From: Rhodobiaceae bacterium
GTDB lineage: Bacteria > Pseudomonadota > Alphaproteobacteria > Parvibaculales > Parvibaculaceae
Length of the DNA: 11,788 bases
Assembly (NCBI GenBank): GCA_027352645.1
Contig: DAIEIL010000090.1
Coordinates: forward strand, 1-11,788
Reading direction: 5' to 3'
Within the stretch, counting starts at the first letter, position 1, and every line of letters starts with the position of its first letter. The position numbers and the translations under genes were made by a program. Of this stretch, positions 5,627 through 11,788 are shown piece after piece. The notes beneath the pieces were generated by a model that was not told where the DNA came from, did not search any database, and saw only the letters and a list, made by a program, of their open reading frames with translations.

Positions 5627-6088
5627 ATGACCGAAACCGGCGCGATCGCATGGGACTATCCCGAACCCTTCATCCATGAGGTGACGGTCGAGCCGCAGCA
5701 CATCGACGATTTTCAGCATACGAATAATGTTGTCTATCTGACCTGGATGGCAAAGACCGCATGGGAACATTCCAAGGCGCTCGGCCTCGACTTCGCGGCC
5801 TATGCAAGGCTCAATCGCGGCATGGTGGTGAGGCGGCACGAACTAGAATATCTCGCGCCGAGCCATGCGGGCGACCGCGTACTCATCGCAACATGGATTA
5901 CGGGGAATGATGCCAGGCTGCGCCTGCGCCGCCGCTTCCAGATGGTGAATGCGGCGAATGGCGCGACGCTGCTGCGCGGCCTTTCCGACTTCGTCTGCAT
6001 CAACATCGAAACCGGCAGGGCCACCCGCATGCCGGACGAATTCGCCAAAACCTACAAGCTCACCGCTTCCGTCGAGGGAGACAATTGA
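5627..6088 (+). CDS. Acyl-CoA thioesterase, 4HBT/YbgC-like hotdog protein
   Basis: This 153-residue hotdog protein of the 4-hydroxybenzoyl-CoA thioesterase type is expected to hydrolyse acyl-CoA. The signature is HIDDFQHTNNVVYLTWM (25-41), in which D28, H31 and N33-N34 take the places of the family's D-x-x-x-H-x-N-N active-site motif, followed by the long helix AKTAWEHSKALG. The LEYLAPSHAGDRVLI strand (73-87) is also typical. The ATG at 5627 is chosen because AAAGGAG lies 8 bases upstream; longer frames begin with an unlikely Pro/Ala-rich stretch. It diverges from the cyclic-nucleotide-binding gene with 98 bases between starts, which must hold promoters for both. Substrate range is not predictable from sequence. 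Confidence 0.88.
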   Translation: MTETGAIAWDYPEPFIHEVTVEPQHIDDFQHTNNVVYLTWMAKTAWEHSKALGLDFAAYARLNRGMVVRRHELEYLAPSHAGDRVLIATWITGNDARLRLRRRFQMVNAANGATLLRGLSDFVCINIETGRATRMPDEFAKTYKLTASVEGDN

Positions 6089-6181
6089 GAGGATCGACGC
6101 TGCGTCGAAATGCCCCCTTTCGATAAAGCCGTCCGTGCGGCACAGGAAGGCCGTCCAGTCCTCTTGTGTATCGAAGGCCCC

Positions 6182-6349
6182 ATGATCGACCGCATCGACG
6201 CCGCCACCCTCTTCTTCGCCAACCTCCTCCTTGCCGTGGCTGTCGCCACCGTGATCTGGGGAGCGACAGCGCTTCTCATGGCCGCGCTGGTCGGCGTGCC
6301 GATCATGCTCGGCACGATCGTCCGCATTTCGATGACGGCGAAAGCCTGA
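6182..6349 (+). CDS. Small two-helix membrane protein
   Basis: This 55-residue protein has two predicted transmembrane segments, about 8-25 (TLFFANLLLAVAVATVIW) and 27-47, joined by a very short turn, and a short positively charged C-terminal tail. It matches no family I recognise. The ATG at 6182 is preferred because GAAGG lies just upstream; the frame can be extended to an ATG at 6110, which has no ribosome site and would add a 24-residue hydrophilic stretch. It follows the thioesterase by 93 bases on the same strand and ends 6 bases before the convergent SnoaL-like gene. Short length lowers certainty, but the clean hydrophobic pattern supports a real gene. Confidence 0.6.
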   Translation: MIDRIDAATLFFANLLLAVAVATVIWGATALLMAALVGVPIMLGTIVRISMTAKA

Positions 6350-6355
6350 GGCCAC

Positions 6356-6742
6356 TCAGCTCGCGAGCACGGCCGCCTGCGCGGGATCGAGATATTCCTC
6401 CAGCCGCGTGATGCGCCCGTCCCTCACCATGACGACGAGACAGGCCGGCATGGCGAAATCCTCGCCATTCGGCCGCTTGCCGCGCAGCACATGCTGCTGC
6501 AGATAGCCGCCGGGAATGACGACACGGCGCAGAATATCGTATCTGCGCTGCGGCAGCACCCGAGCCATCCAGCCCAGCACCTTCAGGTTCTCATCGACCG
6601 TCTGGTTCACCTGGTCGAAATTGTGCCAGATCTCGGCATCCGGCGCGTAGCAGGCGGATTTCAGCGTTGCAATGTCGCCCGTCTCGATCGCGGCGACGAA
6701 GCGCTCCGCCAGCGCGAGAATCCCCGTCTCGGTGTCAGTCAT
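6356..6742 (-). CDS. SnoaL/NTF2-like protein
   Basis: This 128-residue protein has the cone-shaped alpha+beta NTF2/SnoaL fold. The pattern is typical: N-terminal helix ALAERFVAAIETGDIATL (10-27), YAPDAEIWHNFD (32-43), a central helix (50-63), then strands in the order RRYDILRRVV, GYLQQHVLRGKR, ACLVVMVRDGRITRLEEYLD. The closing DGRITRLEEYLD is a hallmark of the SnoaL_2/NTF2-like group, whose members include isomerases, hydrolases and non-enzymatic ligand-binding proteins. GGGGAGAGG upstream of the ATG is an excellent ribosome site. It is the last gene of the probable sulfotransferase/response-regulator operon, 24 bases after the regulator. The specific reaction is unknown. Confidence 0.82.
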   Translation of the reverse strand: MTDTETGILALAERFVAAIETGDIATLKSACYAPDAEIWHNFDQVNQTVDENLKVLGWMARVLPQRRYDILRRVVIPGGYLQQHVLRGKRPNGEDFAMPACLVVMVRDGRITRLEEYLDPAQAAVLAS

Positions 6743-6766
6743 ATTCCTCTCCCCTTTTCCCGCGCC

Positions 6767-7450
6767 TCACGGCACGAGCCGATAGCCCCCCGCCTCCGTG
6801 ACGAGGATCTCGGCATTCGACGGATCTTTCTCGATCTTCTGCCGAAGCCGGTAGATATGCGTTTCGAGCGTATGCGTCGTCACGCCTGAATTGTATCCCC
6901 AAACCTCCGTAAGCAGAATATCGCGGCCTACGACCTTCTGCCCGGCGCGATAGAGGTATTTGAGGATGTTCGTTTCCTTCTCCGTGAGGCGGATTTTTCG
7001 GTCCGCCGCGTCGACGAGCAGCTTCGCGCTCGGCCGGAAGGAATAGGGCCCGATCTTGAAGACGGCATCCTCGCTCTGCTCGTGGCTGCGCAGATGGGCA
7101 CGAACACGCGCGAGCAGAACGCCGAAGCGAAAGGGCTTCGTCACATAGTCATTGGCGCCCGCGTCGAGGCCCAGAATGGCGTCGGCATCGGTATCAGCGC
7201 CCGTGAGCATGATGATCGGCGCCTTGATCCCGTCGCGCCGCATCAAGCGGCAGGCCTCGCGTCCATCCATGTCGGGCAGGCCGACATCGAGCAGCACGAG
7301 ATCGAAATGCGCGTGGCGCACATGCTCGAGCCCTGCGGAAGCCGTTGCGGCGACCGCCACGTCGAACTCCTCATGGAGCTGCAATTGCTCCATCAGCGAG
7401 CCGCGCAACGCCTCGTCGTCATCGACAATCAGGAGTTTCTTGACACTCAT
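6767..7450 (-). CDS. OmpR-family two-component response regulator
   Basis: This 227-residue regulator has an N-terminal receiver domain (about 4-120): acidic pocket D10-D11, phospho-acceptor D55 in LVLLDVGLPDMDG, switch T83 in IIMLTGAD and K105 in DYVTKPF. The C-terminal OmpR/PhoB winged helix (about 130-227) contains the recognition helix in GVTTHTLETHIYRLRQKIE (189-207) and closes with GGYRLVP. All residues needed for phosphotransfer are present. It starts 4 bases after the sulfotransferase stop and lacks a strong ribosome site of its own, so its translation is probably coupled. No histidine kinase is encoded nearby, so it is an orphan here. Its TTHTLETHIYRLRQKIE recognition region is similar to that of CtrA-like and other alphaproteobacterial regulators; targets are unknown. 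Confidence 0.94.
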   Translation of the reverse strand: MSVKKLLIVDDDEALRGSLMEQLQLHEEFDVAVAATASAGLEHVRHAHFDLVLLDVGLPDMDGREACRLMRRDGIKAPIIMLTGADTDADAILGLDAGANDYVTKPFRFGVLLARVRAHLRSHEQSEDAVFKIGPYSFRPSAKLLVDAADRKIRLTEKETNILKYLYRAGQKVVGRDILLTEVWGYNSGVTTHTLETHIYRLRQKIEKDPSNAEILVTEAGGYRLVP

Positions 7451-7454
7451 CGGA

Positions 7455-9380
7455 TCAGAGGGTGTAGCCGAAATATTTGATGTGCTTTTCGAGAATGGGC
7501 AGCACGGGCTCTAGATGCTTCTGGTAACGGCGCCAGCGATCGGCGGCGCTCGAGTAAATCGGTTGCGTCACCTGCGCATAGGACGGCGTGCGGATCGTGC
7601 CACGCGCCAGCGCATGCGCCGCGGGATTGGCTTGAGCCTCGTTCCAGTGCAGGCCGAGGAAATCGAGCACAGGCTCCACTTCGCCGCGCAGATTGCGGAT
7701 GAGGTTCTCATAGCGTACCTCGACGACGCTGAGCGGCAGGATCGCGCGATTCTGCTGCCAGAGTGTCATGACGCGATCATAGAGATGCGCGGCATCTTCC
7801 AGCGTGAGAAAATTCGCCATTGAACCGTTGAGCTGGAAGTTCTGCATGAAGCAGGAGAGGACGCAATCGGCTGGATGGCGAAGCGCAAGAATGATTTTCG
7901 CCTCCGGAAAGAGGCGCGCTATGAGCGCGGCATTGTTGATACTCAATGGTAGCTTGTCGACGACGAACTTGCCGCCGAGATCGGCGCCTTCGCTTTCCAG
8001 TGCCTCCCAATAGACGGTGCGAAGCTGAGTCCGCTGCGCATCCGTCAGCTCTCCAAGAGCAATGGGATATCCGCCCGCCAAATTGGAGATGGCATCGCGG
8101 ACATGGCGCAAGCAGGATTTTTCTTCCAGCACCTGAATATCCGGATGGGCGTCGCAAATCTGGTCGAGAAGCGTGGTTCCGGATCTGGGAAACCCGACAA
8201 GGAAAATCGGCACGGCCCGATGGCCGGCCTCAATATCCACAGCGGGAAGCGGCTTCCACGATTGAACGTGGTCCGCCGTGGCGTAGTCGATCAGCTCCTC
8301 GAGCTGTTCAAGATAGATATCCTTGTCGATATTCGTGGCTTTGGCTTCTTCTGCAGCAATTTCATTCATCCGGCTGAAATGAAGGAATGCCGCATCGAAA
8401 TCGCCAAGCTTGTCGCAAATCTGCGCAAGTTCCTCCTCGACGCTTCGCCGATGCTCAAAGGGAAGGCTATTTGTCTTCACCGTTTCAAGTCGTTGCCGCA
8501 ATTCGCGGAGCAGCGCCTTGTCATTCGGATGCCGTCGCCGCTCAACCCTCACCGCTATGCGCGTCGCCTCGCCATTGCCCGGTTCGAGGACCAACGCCTT
8601 TTCCGCCATAGCCATCGCCTCATCGAACTCCGAAAGGCGCTCCAGAATATCAGCAGCAATGATGAAGAAGATGGCAGGTGGCGCTGGAATTAGCTCGATC
8701 GCCCTCAAGCAATAGGCTAGTGCCTCGCGATGGAGGCCGAGTTGCATGGTCATTTGCGCGGCGCTGATATGCCCCAGCGGCAGATCGGGCGTGAGCTCAA
8801 TGTACTTGTCGAAATCGTCTCGGGCGGCCTTTAGCGCGTCCATACATCTGCTGGTGTTGCCGCGATTGAGATAGGCCGGCGCATAATCGATATTGATGGC
8901 GAGAGCCTTATCGTAGCTGGCGATGGCTTCATCAAACTTACCCTGCTCGCGCTGCGCATTGCCGAGATTGACGAACATGTTCGGCGAGGGTTCGCGCACC
9001 GCGCTGATTGCAAGTTTGATGAGATCCTCGGCCTGCGCGGGCTTGCCCGTATCGAGGGCCAGAAGCCCCGTCAGATGCAGCGCATCCGGGTTTTTCGGCA
9101 GTACGCTGAGTATCTTCTCAAGGATCTGCGAGGCCTCGCGGAAACGCCGCGCTCCATAATGTGCCGCCGCCGCCTGAAGCGCCGCGAGAACCTCGGCCTG
9201 CGAGGGGACGGGCGGCTTCATGCGCAGCCCCATGCCCGACCCAGGGCCGGGCACCTGCACCGTCGCGCCGCCTGAGCCATAGGCCGAAGGCGGCAGGCCG
9301 ACGGTCGGGCGTGCGGCGAAACCGGGCCTCGGTGGCGTGAAGCCGGGATTGTTGCCCGGCTTCGGGGGGCGCTTGCTCAT
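7455..9380 (-). CDS. TPR-repeat sulfotransferase
   Basis: This 641-residue fusion has a Pro/Gly-rich disordered N-terminus (1-60), about six TPR units (roughly 64-270, clearest at 134-167 with NLGNAQREQGKFDEAIASYDKAL split around 138-160), a helical linker, and a PAPS-dependent sulfotransferase domain (about 390-625). The 5'-phosphosulfate loop is VGFPRSGTTLLDQ (395-407) and the 3'-phosphate segment is ALRHPADCVLSCF (499-511). Such proteins are common in alphaproteobacteria and are thought to sulfate peptides, glycans or cell-surface polymers, with the TPRs recruiting the substrate. The ATG at 9380 is chosen because the sequence upstream is low-quality, out-of-character coding and AAGGA lies nearby. 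There is no signal peptide, so it is cytosolic. It heads an operon with the response regulator. Confidence 0.92.
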   Translation of the reverse strand: MSKRPPKPGNNPGFTPPRPGFAARPTVGLPPSAYGSGGATVQVPGPGSGMGLRMKPPVPSQAEVLAALQAAAAHYGARRFREASQILEKILSVLPKNPDALHLTGLLALDTGKPAQAEDLIKLAISAVREPSPNMFVNLGNAQREQGKFDEAIASYDKALAINIDYAPAYLNRGNTSRCMDALKAARDDFDKYIELTPDLPLGHISAAQMTMQLGLHREALAYCLRAIELIPAPPAIFFIIAADILERLSEFDEAMAMAEKALVLEPGNGEATRIAVRVERRRHPNDKALLRELRQRLETVKTNSLPFEHRRSVEEELAQICDKLGDFDAAFLHFSRMNEIAAEEAKATNIDKDIYLEQLEELIDYATADHVQSWKPLPAVDIEAGHRAVPIFLVGFPRSGTTLLDQICDAHPDIQVLEEKSCLRHVRDAISNLAGGYPIALGELTDAQRTQLRTVYWEALESEGADLGGKFVVDKLPLSINNAALIARLFPEAKIILALRHPADCVLSCFMQNFQLNGSMANFLTLEDAAHLYDRVMTLWQQNRAILPLSVVEVRYENLIRNLRGEVEPVLDFLGLHWNEAQANPAAHALARGTIRTPSYAQVTQPIYSSAADRWRRYQKHLEPVLPILEKHIKYFGYTL

Positions 9381-9612
9381 GTGACTTCTGATCCTTCGAA
9401 AGGGCGGCGCCGGGAGTTTGCCATAGTGCGGTGCAGCGACCAAACACGGGATGTGAGGGCCGAACCAACCCGGCAAGCTCTGCCCATCGGCACGATGGAG
9501 CAACCGGTCTGGCATCCAAGCCATTGTTCCCAAAGAGGTTTTATCTGGCCCGGTGTTTGCTCTGACAGGGGTGGCGCATGAGCGCCGGTTTGGGAGAGGC
9601 CTTGGGGCTCTG
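9381..9612. promoter_or_regulatory. Divergent intergenic region between the sulfotransferase and the unknown protein
   Basis: These 232 bases separate two divergent starts and should hold both promoters. I could not identify convincing -35/-10 pairs or a strong dyad. The open frame of the rightward gene extends back to a GTG at 9553, but that part lacks the composition of the body of the gene. Confidence 0.3.
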
Positions 9613-10377
9613 ATGACGGATTTCACATCGATCGCCGCGCATCCCGTGCAGGGCAAGCACAACATGGCCTCCGACGCTTTCGACGCGTTGAGGACGACCC
9701 GCGCCCGGAACGCCGGCCAGAACGCCACCGAGACCGGCAAACTTACTTTTGGCGATGTGCTCGACACATTGAATCCCCTTCAGCACATCCCTGTCGTTTC
9801 GAGCATCTATCGCGAGCTGACGGGCGACACGATCAGCCCCGGCGCCAGGGTCGCGGGCGGCGCGCTTTATGGCGGACCCATCGGCCTCGTCGCATCGGTC
9901 TTCGATGCCGCGCTCAAGGCTGTCAGCGGTTCCGACCTCGGCGAACATGCCATTGCGTCCCTGACCGGCGACAAGGAGGCATCGCCCAAGGCCGTCGCCT
10001 CGGCTACTCCGGCGGTGGAAGCCGCAGCGCCGCGAGCCGCCAAGGCAGAACCGGCACCTGCCCAACCCGTCAAACTCGCGGAGGCCGCCCCCTCCGTTCC
10101 AAAGCCCATGCCGCAATTGAGCCCCGACGCTTTCAACGCGCTGCTGAATTCCTTTGCCGATCCGAAGGCGGCGAAGGCGGCAAATCCGGCTCTTGCCTCC
10201 GCGGCGGAGACTGCCGCTGAGAAGACGCCGGCGAAAGCGGTGGAAGCTCCCCGCAAGACAGCCGATCTTTCGAGCGCCATCACGAGCGGTCTCGACCAGC
10301 TCGAGGATTTGAAGCGCACGCAGCCCAACATTCCGCTGGCGACATCCTTCGCCGGCACCGAAGCGAACGGGCTCTGA
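9613..10377 (+). CDS. Alphaproteobacterial protein of unknown function with an NPLQHIPVVSSIY motif
   Basis: This 254-residue protein has a strongly patterned N-terminal block: FGDVLDTLNPLQHIPVVSSI (47-66), ELTGDTISPGARVAGG (68-83) and ALYGGPIGLVASVFD (84-98), then an Ala/Pro/Lys-rich linker (about 125-165) and short helical segments. I recall similar NPLQH-IPVVS-IYR/GDxIS blocks in uncharacterised alphaproteobacterial proteins, but no function is known to me. The Gly-rich GARVAGGALYGGPIG stretch resembles a glycine-zipper membrane-associating helix. No signal peptide is evident. The ATG at 9613 is the likeliest start (GGGAGAG 15-21 bases and GGGG 6-9 bases upstream); ATG 9664 or GTG 9553 are alternatives. 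It is on the same strand as the L,D-transpeptidase 50 bases later, which might suggest a cell-envelope role. Confidence 0.8.
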   Translation: MTDFTSIAAHPVQGKHNMASDAFDALRTTRARNAGQNATETGKLTFGDVLDTLNPLQHIPVVSSIYRELTGDTISPGARVAGGALYGGPIGLVASVFDAALKAVSGSDLGEHAIASLTGDKEASPKAVASATPAVEAAAPRAAKAEPAPAQPVKLAEAAPSVPKPMPQLSPDAFNALLNSFADPKAAKAANPALASAAETAAEKTPAKAVEAPRKTADLSSAITSGLDQLEDLKRTQPNIPLATSFAGTEANGL

Positions 10378-10427
10378 CGGAGCGCCGCGATTGGCGACAG
10401 GGTTGAAGGCGCAGTAAGCTCCGCGTC

Positions 10428-10961
10428 ATGGATATTCACATCACCGCCCGCCCCGGACATCGGCAAGGCATTCTGCATTTCGGCGGCGAGAGCTTTCCTT
10501 GTGCCCTCGGCCGGTCGGGCATCGTCATCGACAAGCGCGAGGGCGACGGCGGAACGCCGGTGGGCAGCTTCGCCCTGCGCGAGCTTTTCTTCAGGCCGGA
10601 CCGATTGACGAAACCTGCGACAGCGCTTGCCTCGAAGCCCATCGCCCCGGATGACGGCTGGTGCGACGCGCCGGAAGACCTCGCCTATAACCGGCCGGTG
10701 AGGCTCCCCTACCCCGCAAGCGCCGAGACATTGTGGCGGGAGGACCATCTCTACGATCTTATCGTGCCGCTCGGTTACAATGACGACCCGGTGAAGCCCG
10801 GCGCGGGCAGCGCCATCTTCTTTCATCTAGCCAAGGACGACGGGGACGGGCTCGCCGCAACCGAAGGCTGCGTCGCGTTGCGCCTGACGGACATGCTCCA
10901 TGTGCTCGCGCGCATCACGCCGGAGACACGCATGACGGTCGAGCTTGCGTCAGCCGCGTGA
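10428..10961 (+). CDS. YkuD-type L,D-transpeptidase family protein
   Basis: This 177-residue protein belongs to the YkuD/ErfK L,D-transpeptidase family, which forms 3-3 peptidoglycan crosslinks or attaches proteins to peptidoglycan. The catalytic region is IFFHLAKDDGDGLAATEGC (130-148), with H133 and the nucleophile C148; TEGCVAL replaces the more usual SHGC form. Other family segments are GIVIDKREGDGGTPVGSF (31-48) and LYDLIVPLGYND (108-119). There is no visible signal peptide or membrane segment, so how it would reach the periplasm is unclear; this short, leaderless form is one I know from alphaproteobacterial genomes, usually annotated as COG3786. The ribosome site before ATG 10428 is weak. 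Its last 12 bases overlap the convergent YggS gene. Confidence 0.88.
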   Translation: MDIHITARPGHRQGILHFGGESFPCALGRSGIVIDKREGDGGTPVGSFALRELFFRPDRLTKPATALASKPIAPDDGWCDAPEDLAYNRPVRLPYPASAETLWREDHLYDLIVPLGYNDDPVKPGAGSAIFFHLAKDDGDGLAATEGCVALRLTDMLHVLARITPETRMTVELASAA

Positions 10962-11651
10962 ACCGAAAAGTGCGCTGCCGACCCTGACATGCGTCGCACC
11001 GAAGGCGATGGCCGTTTCAAAATCGGCGCTCATGCCCATGGAAAGTTTCGTAAGGCCATTGCGCCGCGCCATCTTGTCGAGCAGCGCGAAATGAAGCGCG
11101 GGCTCTTCTTCAACCGGCGGAATGCACATGAGGCCTTCGATCGCGAAGCCATAGACCTCGCGGCACCGCGTGACGAAGCCATCGACCTCGGCAGGAAGGA
11201 TGCCGGCCTTTTGTGGCTCCTCGCCCGTATTCACCTGAATAAAGAGACGCGGCATGGTGGCGCCCTTGTCGCGCTCCTTCACCAAAGCCTCAGCGAGGCG
11301 ATCGCGATCAAGCGTATGGAAGACATCGAAAAGGGCGAGCGCGTCCTGAAGCTTGTTGGTCTGCAGGGGCCCGATCAGATGAAGTTCGATGCCCGGCATC
11401 GCGGCCTTGAGCGCCGGCCATTTGGCAGCCGCCTCCTGCACACGGTTTTCGCCAAAGACGCGCTGGCCTGCTGCGATGAGCGGCTCGACTTCGGCGGCGC
11501 CGAAGGTCTTCGACACGGCGACCAGCGTCACCTCATCGGCCGAACGGCCAGCATCGCGCGCGGCCTTGGCAATCCGCGCCTTGATGGCGGCAAGACGGCC
11601 CGCGGGCGTCTCGCCCGGCTCCGCGCTCTGTTGTAGGCTTGGCCCGACCAT
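10950..11651 (-). CDS. yggS: YggS/PLPBP family pyridoxal-phosphate homeostasis protein
   Basis: This 233-residue single-domain fold-type III PLP protein binds PLP without known catalytic activity and helps keep vitamin B6 and amino/keto acid pools balanced. Family landmarks are VAVSKTF with the PLP lysine K48, VFGENRVQEA (65-74), HLIGPLQTNK (91-100), QVNTGEEPQKAG (139-150), GLMCIPP (173-179), LSMGMSADFETAIAFGATHV (203-222) and RVGSALFG at the end. The length is normal. The ATG at 11651 has GAGG 9-12 bases upstream and no better in-frame start follows. It overlaps the 3' end of the L,D-transpeptidase gene in convergent orientation, and its start is only 15 bases from the divergent ThiE-like start. 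Confidence 0.95.
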   Translation of the reverse strand: MVGPSLQQSAEPGETPAGRLAAIKARIAKAARDAGRSADEVTLVAVSKTFGAAEVEPLIAAGQRVFGENRVQEAAAKWPALKAAMPGIELHLIGPLQTNKLQDALALFDVFHTLDRDRLAEALVKERDKGATMPRLFIQVNTGEEPQKAGILPAEVDGFVTRCREVYGFAIEGLMCIPPVEEEPALHFALLDKMARRNGLTKLSMGMSADFETAIAFGATHVRVGSALFGSRG

Positions 11652-11666
11652 GGATGCGCCTCACTC

Positions 11667-11788
11667 ATGAAAACCGACCCGAAGCTAGTGCCGCGCCCAA
11701 TAGCTGGCAAGCGCAAGCTGCCGATCGTCATCCTGATGACGGACGCGGCCCGCGCGCCCGATCCCGTCGAAGCGATAGCCCGCGCGCC
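11667..11788 (+). CDS. N-terminus of a probable thiamine-phosphate synthase (ThiE/TenI-like), partial
   Basis: Forty codons are present before the window ends: MKTDPKLVPRPIAGKRK, then LPIVILMTDAARAPDPVEAI. A hydrophobic first strand ending in MTD/VTD and followed by a D-P-x-x-A-I helix is the start of the ThiE/TenI TIM barrel, which joins the pyrimidine and thiazole halves of thiamine. I recall thiamine-phosphate-synthase-like genes next to yggS in Rhizobiales, which supports this. The ATG at 11667 lacks a good ribosome site, so the start is uncertain, and the catalytic residues lie outside the window. Confidence 0.6.
   Translation, partial: MKTDPKLVPRPIAGKRKLPIVILMTDAARAPDPVEAIARA

Noticed and set aside
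6094..6108. TCGACGC-T-GCGTCGA palindrome before the small membrane protein
   Set aside because: It is a single short dyad with a one-base centre and GC-rich arms. No promoter elements or second copy accompany it, so chance is a fair explanation.
9867..10826. A 319-codon minus-strand frame over the unknown protein and the L,D-transpeptidase
   Set aside because: It is antisense to the transpeptidase catalytic region. Its Ala/Ser-rich content mirrors the Ala/Pro-rich plus-strand gene.

Overview
The window is a gene-dense, GC-rich stretch of a bacterial chromosome. Codon use, protein relationships and gene neighbourhoods point to an alphaproteobacterium, most likely of the Hyphomicrobiales/Rhizobiales type. 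A clover-leaf intergenic palindrome near the left end resembles repeats I know from that group. No transposase, phage gene, CRISPR array, tRNA or rRNA is visible, and most genes look like core or near-core chromosomal genes.

Layout. The left edge (1-49) holds the last 15 codons of an unidentified gene. Then come the palindromic repeat and a class III omega-aminotransferase (365-1747). A 476-base gap without a convincing protein gene (1748-2223) is the most unusual part of the window: it contains a run of back-to-back stem-loops ending in a strong intrinsic terminator, read here as a candidate small RNA of about 160 nt. Next is a two-gene unit of an unknown acidic protein (2224-2838) and exodeoxyribonuclease III (2852-3658). 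A TetR-family repressor (3905-4543) follows, preceded by a compact array of ACCCT/AGGGT half-sites.

The middle is a lipid/acyl-CoA flavoured group. A PaaI-type hotdog protein (4552-5037) lies in an operon with a stand-alone cyclic-nucleotide-binding domain protein (5049-5528). Divergent from these is a second hotdog thioesterase (5627-6088), followed by a 55-residue membrane protein (6182-6349). On the minus strand a probable operon runs TPR-sulfotransferase (9380-7455), OmpR-type response regulator (7450-6767) and SnoaL/NTF2-like protein (6742-6356), with gaps of 4 and 24 bases. No histidine kinase is present.

The right end carries an alphaproteobacterial protein of unknown function (9613-10377), a YkuD-type L,D-transpeptidase (10428-10961), a YggS/PLPBP protein on the opposite strand (10950-11651) whose 3' end overlaps the transpeptidase by 12 bases, and the first 40 codons of a probable ThiE-like protein (11667 onward). 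The many long reading frames antisense to these genes are judged to be shadows of high-GC coding sequence.
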